Shown piece after piece: positions 56,611 to 64,000 of a stretch of DNA of 64,000 nt. The translations under genes were made by a program, and so were the position numbers. Where the stretch lies: positions 28,495 to 92,494 of the forward strand of contig JAZAYU010001078.1 in the NCBI GenBank assembly GCA_038501625.1, given 5' to 3'. Source of the DNA: Corbicula japonica. Its lineage: Eukaryota > Mollusca > Bivalvia > Venerida > Cyrenidae. A model generated the notes under the pieces. The model was not told where the DNA came from. It ran no database searches and saw nothing but the letters and a program-made list of their open reading frames with translations. Each line of letters opens with the position of its first letter. Within the stretch, counting starts at the first letter, position 1.

Positions 56611-57639
56611 AAATATCCAATGAAGTAAAGGATTAAATACAAGCAATATTTTTATTGTTTATTTGGTACCATCAAAATGCTATATACAGTGTAGCAAAAG
56701 AGAGAACCAGATAACAAAAACTTCAACCTAATAGTGCAAAAAAAATCAGAGATTGTAGAAAGAAAAAAATACTTGGAAATTTTAATTTTAAATGAAACAT
56801 GACTCTTAAAAATGAAAATCAACATCAGAAAAACAGCTCTTTGCTGAAAAATTCTGTGAAATAAGGCAAAAAAATACAGGAAAATTCCTCAGCAGTGTTA
56901 GACAACAGTGCAAGAAAAGTATGACATGAACTATAAAAATTCTCTAAAAATCTCCAGACAGAATAATAGCTACTAAATAAATAAGAATTACCTTAATCTT
57001 TCAAAATTACAGATCTAGTCTAAAATTACAACAACACACAAAAACAATTATTTCTTAGTGCCTGTGACTCATCAGCATAGGCATACAAACACTCACTCCT
57101 CACCAATGATCCAAGTTCTAGGAGTGCAAAATGCTTTCAGACAATTATAACAGTAAAATCCACTCACAACACACAGTACCGGATGGATCCACACATTGCA
57201 CATTTCCCGAACAACTACATCTATGAAAACCTATTACAAAATGCTGAGTAAGTATAATGTAAATTTTAGAAAATCAAGTGACAATTGTAGTCTGATAAGT
57301 TTCTGTGTAAGTGATGTAATATTTTCAACACTGTAAACTTAAGAAAATACATTGTGAACTCTTTATAACACGCTTTGTTTAATTCCACGCGCCATTATAA
57401 CGTGGTCGTACCGTGGATCCCCTATTTTTTTTCTAAGTCCATTTTTTTCCATGAACCGTCAAAACATCGAAACAGGAAGTCATAATGTATAATGCAGTAT
57501 GTGAAAGAAAATAAGTATATTACCGACTATGATGTCTAAAAGTGAAATCCTAAAATGTGCTTAGAAATACCTGTTCAAACGGGAAGCCGCTACAACAAAA
57601 CAAAGACATAAACAACTCAATGCCGGCAGGGCGGAAACG
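56611..57639. other. No recognisable gene
   Basis: A-rich intergenic DNA. No coding features. Confidence 0.45.
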
Positions 57640-57736
57640 ACGTCAGACGTCTGCAGGACGTCAGCATACGACGTGGCGCCAAATTCCAATTATATTTTCA
57701 TAATTCTGAGCCGACGTCGTACACGACGTCCCGCAA
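57640..57736. promoter_or_regulatory. Cluster of ACGTC (CRE half-site-like) words
   Basis: At least six ACGTC/GACGT words, including GACGTCAGACGTCTGC and CCGACGTCGTACACGACGTC, fall within 100 bp of otherwise AT-rich DNA. The outer parts are roughly inverted. A CREB/ATF-bound promoter or a decayed palindrome are both possible; no gene start is certain next to it. Confidence 0.3.
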
Positions 57737-58125
57737 AGTAAATATATATAATAATAAATCATTTTCTTAGAAAAGGATTTAACATAGACAATGTGACCAT
57801 GTTTAAAAAAATCAAACAAACTTTCAACAGATTCCTGATGACTTACTTTGTATTTCATGAAGATTTTGAGATGTAAAATCTGGTCACTGTAGGGCGCCAT
57901 TTTTTCCAGACTGATTCTTTAAGTTCTTTAATATTCACCGTTAGTCTGGTTACCTGCCGTCGTCATTACATCTTGTTTTCCACGATTATCCGAAATGCCT
58001 ATAGTCCGCTATTTTTCCGAAAACTATATAATTTAATAATTACCGATTTTCACTTGCCATAGCATGCATCAGCATAACTTTCGGTGATACCTAGCCAAAA
58101 TTCGAATATGGGTCATATGGGTAAA

Positions 58126-58146
58126 CAAGAGGGCCATGATGGCCCT
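58126..58146. repeat. Palindromic motif of a common bivalve repeat
   Basis: GGGCCA-TGA-TGGCCC at 58131-58145, preceded by 'aaacaaga'. This short palindrome marks one end of a dispersed repeat that I know to be very frequent in bivalve genomes. The rest of the element is not evident here. Confidence 0.5.
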
Positions 58147-58157
58147 ATATCTCTATT

Positions 58158-58507
58158 TTCATCACGAATTCTAGATTCACATTTCGCATTTTCGCAGACA
58201 TTTTCAGCGTTTCCAATTTCATTTGGTAATACATTCTCAATATTGACACTATCATTTGTCTGGTTTGGGTTTAAATTTCTTCTGCACACGCTTGTGAATT
58301 ATTATTCACGTCATTTAATACACTTACTTCAGAAAGAGACTCTTCATCAGTATTTTCAGCTGATAAATGTTCTTCGCAAGCCAACAATGTATTGGTATCT
58401 ATAATGTTACTTCCCTGAATACGGTAAGTATCACCACCTTGCAGTACCTTTTTGGCTTTAAATTTTTCAAGAGCCAGCTGCACCAGATGTTTCCCTCTAC
58501 ATTCCAT
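58158..58507 (-). pseudogene. N-terminal fragment of an unidentified protein, frameshifted
   Basis: The minus strand reads MECRGKHLVQLALEKFKAKK, then LQGGDTYRIQGSNIIDTNTL and an acidic stretch ending CAEEI plus stop. Shifting one base at about 58275 continues as NLNPNQTNDSVNIENVLPNE and NAENVCENAKCESRIRDENRD. A clean start, coherent composition across the shift and an acidic linker suggest a true gene fragment with one indel. I do not recognise the domain. It lies about 230 bp from a fragment on the opposite strand (58735-59134) with similar acidic composition. Confidence 0.35.
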
Positions 58508-58734
58508 AGCTGTGCTTCAACACTTTAGACTAGCATCCGTTTCTACAATATGGGTGGAACTTCGACGTAAAAATTAAGATTGTAACTGTTTCAGTCTCTT
58601 AAGGTACGTGAGCCTTGTGCATTTCATTGTTGACAATACTCAGTTGTGGCGGAGCCTGATCATCGTTATTCTAGCAAAATTTAACCACTAATCATACGCT
58701 TCTGCATCAAAAAGACCCCCGCCTAAGATGAGAG

Positions 58735-59134
58735 TGCTTGAACGAAAAACTTGGTGCTTTTATAGACGGGCCATCAACATCAAGTAGAATTCTCGACTGT
58801 GAAGATTCAAATGCTAAATTGGCATCTTCCAATGAACTGTTCGATGATGAAGAATTCGATGATGAACTATTCAGTGATGTAGATCTTGATGACTGTAGCT
58901 GACCCTGATTATAACACTGAGTCTTCAGAAACCTTTCCTACAGATGCGAATGAAATTACCAAAAATCATGAAGAGATCGTTACAGACGAAACCTCAGTCA
59001 AAAGAAGGAAAGAAAAACACATACACCTATGGGACAGATACAGGCAAAAACCCAGTCACGACCACACATTAGGTCCTGACGGAAACGGTATGGTTCCTTT
59101 CTTCGAAAAAATGACTGATATTGTCGCTAGGTAA
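58735..59134 (+). pseudogene. Acidic/basic fragment of an unidentified protein, frameshifted
   Basis: The plus strand reads FIDGPSTSSRILDCEDSNAK and LASSNELFDDEEFDDELFSD, then after a shift ADPDYNTESSETFPTDANEI, TSVKRRKEKHIHLWDRYRQK and GPDGNGMVPFFEK before TAA 59132-59134. The layout (acidic, DPDY, then a basic KRRKEKHxxLW block) resembles the N-terminal part of a multicopy invertebrate family of unknown function; this is from memory and unverified. At least one frameshift is present. Confidence 0.3.
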
Positions 59135-59475
59135 CAACTGGCGTTAGTTTAGAAACATTTGAAATAAGATAAACTACAGAATACGAGGTCTTTGAACTTA
59201 TCCATTTATTTTAAATACGCCATCGAATGACAGTCCTGATTAAACAGGATCGGATGCAAGATTTCTAAAAAGTGTTTTCGTTTGGTGCAGTCTTAGAGTA
59301 GTTGCATGATGACTTCCACTTTCAGGCTAAAGAACAGCTTGGGATCCGCATGTAGCCTGTGAATTAGAGAGCCCAGACCTTTGTGACTGGTCACATGATG
59401 AACTCGGGGACCATGAATGGCGCTGGCATACCGGAAGTACTCCTACATCAAGAACAAAAATATTCGCCAACTTAC
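59135..59475. other. No firm gene
   Basis: The minus strand has a short plausible frame (SLIHRLHADPKLFFSLKVEV near 59290-59360) without start, stop or splice evidence. Confidence 0.3.
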
Positions 59476-59756
59476 TGACGGTCTCCCCAGGATTTTTGGA
59501 AGGGTTGTCGCTGGATGTTTAACGGACGGAGCCGCCGATGCCGACACAAGGGCAAGTAAGATAGCTCCCCTATTCTTCGAATAGTCGAGCTAAAAATCAC
59601 AAATGTTTGTACATGTAATTCATTTTCAGTCTGACATTGGAGAAAATTAAAACACTTAATTGGCATGAAGACGGGGCTCGGTCCTGTGCCGCTAAATTTG
59701 AAGTGACTGTTCAGTCTCTCAAACAATGACATGTTCAGCTTGTTGTCAGTAGCAAC
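59476..59756 (-). CDS. Candidate internal exon, unidentified
   Basis: On the minus strand a polypyrimidine tract and acceptor (TTTTTTTTGCAG at 59757-59768) precede a frame open for 281 bp that ends at a good donor GTAAGT (59475-59470). It reads VATDNKLNMSLFERLNSHFK, then FSGTGPSPVFMPIKCFNFLQ. I recognise no family, no neighbouring exon is evident, and two good splice sites can occur by chance in AT-rich DNA. Confidence 0.25.
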
Positions 59757-60489
59757 CTGCAAAAAAAATAAGAGTGAAATACTATGATGCCTTAGTTGTG
59801 GCTTTCTACAGCTAGATGAGTACTGGCTCATTTTAGCAGGAAATTTTTCCAACTGTAATTTATTTTAATTATGATAGCCCAGGTTTCTTTCCTACAGGAT
59901 GACTGATTTTACAGCAGTTAACAATATGTTCTCTTGGAAAGCTGTCTTATTTATTTTTTGACTCGTATTGTGCTTTAAATTTCTAAATATCATCACCTAT
60001 GCCTGACACACAATAATGTAAGCTCTTCATGTACAGAATAGTTACAATTAAAACTCTTAAAAGGTCCTTAAAATGAACATTCGCAAGAATATATGTAAAC
60101 ATGTATTTCGCGGGTTGAAGAGTTTTAAAGTTGCAGTGGTTCTGATTCACCTAATCGTTGTTGAATTTAAAAATCTCAAACAAAGCACATAAGGAAAAGC
60201 CAAACTACGCTAAGGAAGCGTGGCATTTTAACCTTATTATAGCAAACTTTATAGTTTTACAAGTTCTCTTCTTTAATCATGATCGTCTAAATTCTCTCCT
60301 TTTGGTGAATTGCGCATTGTAACCTCGCCTGCTTTTGTTCGGCACCACGATGCACAATTCGCACGATCGCCGTATTGCACGAATGCAGAAATAATGTAAG
60401 AATCTCGTTTATTTGCAATCTGTTTTATGGCGTTAAAAAGGTTTCAAAAAACTGTCTTAAACTTTGTTGCAATTGTATGTGTCGCAAGT
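59757..60489. other. No recognisable gene
   Basis: No coding features or matched repeats. Confidence 0.45.
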
Positions 60490-60667
60490 TGTTGCTAATG
60501 ACCGTTCCATGGCGGTAACCCCTCAGATTTTCATTTTTGTTTGTTGTTTGTGGTGTCTGTTTTGAAGCTTAACATTTTATTTACAATGCTCTCTTTCTCT
60601 CTTCTTAGCTCTGTGGGGAGACTGTGTCTACTGAATTTGGCAATTCCTGATATTCGTATTTCACTTC
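60490..60667 (+). repeat. Penelope-like element 3' tail, truncated copy
   Basis: 'gaccgttccatggcggtaac', 'ttgtttgtggtgtc', 'caatgctctctttctctctt', 'tgtggggagactgtgt' and 'gcaattcctgatat' follow the order of the Penelope tails at 19567 and 20954 (inverted there). Confidence 0.65.
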
Positions 60668-60759
60668 TTTATAGAACCACTTAGATTCCGACAGAAGTGT
60701 CTTTACTTTTATTTTTTTATTATGTTAATTATTCTACTCTATGGCTTCATTAATTTTTA

Positions 60760-61160
60760 AGGGGATTATTAAGATTTAATTTGTTTTTGTATTTGTGTTT
60801 TGGAATTTAAATTGGAAGGTTGCGTGCGTCAAATTCGCTTAACCCCCCCCCCCCCCCCCCCGAGGCTCAACTGTTTTAGTTTTACAGTTGACCGATCCAG
60901 TGTTCTCTATGAAGATTTCAATTTATCGTTCGTTTTGTCTGTGTCGTCTGTTTTGTCCATTGGCGGTTATATTTGTTGTTGGCTTTTAAGTTTGTATTAT
61001 GATTTGCCTTCCAGCTGGTCAACGTGAAAATGTCTTTAATTGTGTACGATGCCACTCTAAACAATTTTCACACTGTTTGTCGCGTTGCTTCTCGATACCT
61101 TTCGTAATTGGTTCACATTGTGAATTTAAAACTATGCCACTAGGTCAAATAAAAGGAAAT
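60760..61160 (+). repeat. Dispersed repeat, copy without minisatellite
   Basis: Partner of 45310-45491 plus 46973-47125 (see there). It contains a (C)19 run at 60843-60861. The open frame 60999-61313 partly covers this repeat and shows no known domain. Confidence 0.75.
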
Positions 61161-61934
61161 GATGCAATAGAGTTGAAGTTTGCAGGGGTTCCATTTGATC
61201 CAGAAGATAATCATTTTGACTCTTTAAATTTCAAAAAAAAACCATATTTTTACCTCTATGATTTTTGCTTAGGGTTCATTTTTTCCCTTAAAGTTAAATA
61301 TGGGGTATTGTGACCCTTGAGATTCAGCAGGGAGAGGAACCCATGTGGTGCCATATGTATCATAATGAAAAGTTGACACTTGGGTCAAAATACATTTTTA
61401 AAACAGTTATAGAATTTCAGGGGTCAAAGGCCGTTTTCAAAGATCAATTTGAATGCCTTACAAAAAATTTAAGATATTTACCCACTTGAAGGTCTGACCA
61501 TGGTAGCCACCGAACTGGATTTTTTTTACTCCCCAAGAATAGTTGTCCGGCAGTTGACTTCGCCCCTCCCCTTGGGACTTCTTCAACTACTTTCATACGT
61601 AATGTTCCGGGGTTCACACTAGAGTTGGTGTCACCTTCCAGATCTTGTTTGCTTGTTCACCCATGCACAGGTCCCCATTCGTCATTTTTCTAAATTTTGG
61701 TCGTCTGTCGAAAAAATTACAAATGCAACACTTTTAAGTGTTATGGCTTTTTTCACATTTTTAAACTCCAAACTATCTGACTGCATTGACTGGAAAATTG
61801 TAGGAAGAACTAACGTACCATGCTTTGACAATAAATATGTCCGTCATTCATGAGGTTACCTTTAATTATAAATAAAATTATATATTATTATTGGCATCGT
61901 GGGGCACGCAAGAAAGTTGGCCATTTAGAAGGCT
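61161..61934. other. No recognisable gene
   Basis: A short frame (MPLGQIKGNDAIELKFAGVP at 61133 onward) is open into this region but ends at 61311 without recognisable family features. Confidence 0.4.
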
Positions 61935-62118
61935 TCACAATCTGCTGAAAAGAGCTCCATCTGGCTGTGGCTTAGGAGGAATGCCAGTAGCTGGAAGCCG
62001 TCCACTAATGGGTAGTGTCTGATCAACACTTGCCCACCACTTTGAGCTTGTCCTGGGTTTAACAAGCAGTGACAAGTGGTACCCAGCTGATGACATTAGT
62101 GGAAGCAGTTCAACTGTA
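61935..62118 (-). CDS. Candidate terminal exon, unidentified
   Basis: The minus strand has 'tgctttttacag' (acceptor, about 62119) and then an open frame reading LLPLMSSAGYHLSLLVKPRT, SSKWWASVDQTLPISGRLPA, TGIPPKPQPDGALFSRL and a stop at 61935-61937. No family is recognised. It might be a decayed exon. Confidence 0.2.
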
Positions 62119-62479
62119 AAAAGCAACACGGGGAAAGTAAACAGCTCAGAGAATGCCTATTTTTACCTTCAATATAAATTTATCTGTTCAAATTTTGAAA
62201 GAATTGAAAGTACATTTTCTACATGTACTGTAAATAGTTTATATTTTATATACATCGTTGGTTATGCGCACAGGAAATGGAAATCATGTGATAAGAACAA
62301 AAGTACACTTCATCAACAACAGGAGATAGACTCAACAACGGCATTTTGGCAGGCTACATATTCAGCCTTTTTTCATCACCTAGGCTGTTCAAAACTCCAT
62401 TGTAGGTCATACACATGTTTACATTGAAAAAGCAAAATACGTAAGTTAAACACGTATTTACCTGACCAGATCGATGGGC

Positions 62480-63640
62480 AACAACTAAGAAAATCGCAAT
62501 TTAGAAGTTCGAACCCGAGATTCCCCTTAAATTTAAAAAAAACTGCATAAACTATTTTATGTAAGTATTATTAGATATCATTTTTGAACGTTCCATTTTT
62601 TTTCTCAACTGTACACTAAATATTTGAACATTCTAACAGTATATTCCCTATTAAAGTCGAATGTCACGTTTTAACCAGAGCTAATTATCTTGTCGCCGTT
62701 AAAATGTTTTTGTTTCTCGGCCCTATTTAAAACTGGGTCAACATGAATGAAAAACTAGGTCAAATGGTAAACCCATACATTTGTTGTTACTTTTTGATTC
62801 AACTGCTAATTCACGCTCTTAACATGCATGCGATAATGAAATAACAGACTATTTGGACACCGGGTCGTTTGAGATCCATAATTAGGTCACCAGGTCAAAT
62901 GAAATGCAAAACGTTTTACACATTGTATCACAATTTATTTGCATTATTTTCTCGCACAATTGGCATTATATTCTCATTTATTTCAGTAAGTATGAGAATA
63001 TTGGCAGTTACTTTTCACTATCTTTCAATTCAGTCTGGTTAAATTTTTATAATAGTTAGTTTTTAACCTTGAATCTACATGAAGGGGTCTGTAATTCTGT
63101 ATGTTGCGAATCTTAACCATTTTAATTTTAAGTCAAGCCTGCATTATTTTTTCTCCATTTTTCATTTGTCTTGTGACAGTCTGAAGATCTCTTTTCCTAA
63201 ACTTACGCGTAGATAAAATGATTCTTTTTGTATGTACTGGACGACTTTAAAATCGTGGCGATACTCTAGCGGTGAAGATCACAAGCCGGTCGATCTAATA
63301 AAGAACAACAATGAGCGTCCAGTTTCATGAAAATTATGAACCTTATGCCACTATCGATAGAATGAAACTTTACAACATCGTTATGTTTACAGTTTAGTTT
63401 TGATTGGAATGGTATTTGTCTTCAACGTAAATCTAAAAGTATTGGTGGCTGTATACAACTTTCTTTTTTCAAATATCATCTCTTTCATGTATTCATATTT
63501 TATACATACAAATTTATTAATGAGAAACATTTGAAGCCAAAATAAATGTGTTGTTCAAAAATAGGGGTGGTAAATAAAGAAGAATGTAAGTCATAGATAA
63601 TCAACAGTTGAAAAACCCTATGCTAATATACTGAACAAAA
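62480..63640 (+). repeat. tRNA-Cys-bearing duplicated unit, copy 3 (diverged)
   Basis: It begins with a tRNA T-arm remnant ('agttcgaacccgagattccc' at 62506-62525), continues with the 3' flank shared with 56480-56610, and then reaches the 5' part of the next unit (63415-63640: 'ggctgtatacaac', 'gagaaacattt', 'ggtggtaaataaag'). The next tRNA copy would lie beyond the window. Confidence 0.55.
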
Positions 63641-63714
63641 AATGTTTTGAAACTTTCTCTATGTTTTGCATGGAATGGAAATAAAACAGGCAAATGGTAC
63701 AAAAACATTATGTT

Positions 63715-63720
63715 TTTATT
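63715..63720 (-). terminator. Polyadenylation signal of the gene at the right edge
   Basis: AATAAA on the minus strand, 120 bases after the stop codon at 63840. Confidence 0.5.
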
Positions 63721-63839
63721 AAATCCATAACAGAGACAGAATGTAAACATAAAATTATGTAGTAAGACAGATTTCTAATGTGTCTTTGACAACTTAGAAT
63801 GTTCGTACGCCGTCCGAGGAATTTCACGAAATTTCCACT

Positions 63840-64000
63840 TCACTCATTTGGGAAAAAAATCTGCTTTATCTTCTACCTCCTCATCCTCTGTAGGTCCACT
63901 CGATTCTGGCTCTTCATATTCCCCATCGGCATCATACACTGGTGGCTCCATCACCTGAGCTGTCTGTTTAAACAGAAAGTCGATTCCTATGAGCTCTCCT
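63840..64000 (-). CDS. C-terminal exon of an unidentified gene (continues past the window)
   Basis: The minus strand is open from the edge (first full codon ends at 63999) as GELIGIDFLFKQTAQVMEPP, VYDADGEYEEPESSGPTEDE, EVEDKADFFPNE and TGA at 63840-63842. The acidic C-terminal tail and the 3' UTR with AATAAA about 120 bases later make a real last coding exon likely. The protein family cannot be named from 53 residues. The remaining exons lie to the right of the window. Confidence 0.6.

Noticed and set aside
57661..57900. 79-residue minus-strand frame starting MAPYSDQILHLKIFMKYK
   Set aside because: The start context is good and the first 45 residues look natural, but I found neither a consensus donor nor a family. 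It runs into repeat-like ACGTC sequence, so I kept it only as a possible first exon.

Overview
This is eukaryotic DNA and almost certainly from a mollusc, most likely a bivalve. It is AT-rich and intron-bearing, with GT-AG introns, a nuclear tRNA-Cys gene and a very dense load of nested transposable elements. Several dispersed repeats are of kinds common in bivalve genomes: the GGGCCATGATGGCCC palindrome, the 'ccaaggtcaaggtcactg' tandem repeats, YLDD Penelope-like RT fragments and CR1/L2-type LINEs. No bacterial, plasmid or CRISPR features are present.

Layout. 1-10 kb: a degenerate LINE (about 1895-9640) is split by a younger LINE (about 2183-7926) whose two ORFs are intact and lie in one frame, separated by a single UAG. 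10.2-14 kb: a minus-strand CR1/L2-like LINE is interrupted by a 0.8 kb element with terminal direct repeats and two stacked hairpins. That hairpin repeat recurs at least six more times in the window. 14-19 kb: LINE tails, a foldback element and a broken Tc1/mariner transposase. 19.17-23.06 kb: an element bounded by 27-bp inverted repeats, carrying two Penelope-like RT copies and an inverted duplicated segment. 23.2-25.0 kb: an unrecognised two-exon gene (337 aa). 25.0-33.1 kb: a non-coding interval bounded by GC-rich inverted repeats. 33.5-35 kb: a long palindrome and microsatellites. 36.0-37.6 kb: a two-exon voltage-gated K+ channel gene on the minus strand (443 aa) with unusual gating and pore-lining residues. 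41.0-42.5 kb: a MULE-like remnant with iterated ends. 45.2-47.1 kb: a dispersed repeat containing a 19-bp minisatellite, itself split by a pogo/Tigger-like MITE. 52.5-53.85 kb: a Helitron-like element with tandem repeats. 54-56.6 and 62.5-63.6 kb: duplicated units around a tRNA-Cys gene. 58-62 kb: broken coding fragments and weak exon candidates. 63.7-64 kb: the terminal exon of a minus-strand gene that continues beyond the window.

Host genes that I would defend are the K+ channel, the tRNA-Cys gene, the 3' terminal exon at the right edge and, less firmly, the orphan two-exon gene. They form no operon or pathway. The main story of the window is layered transposition: LINE into LINE, hairpin element into LINE, Penelope copies inside an inverted-repeat element, and a MITE into a minisatellite inside a dispersed repeat. 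All assignments come from reading the sequence by eye; no database search was run.
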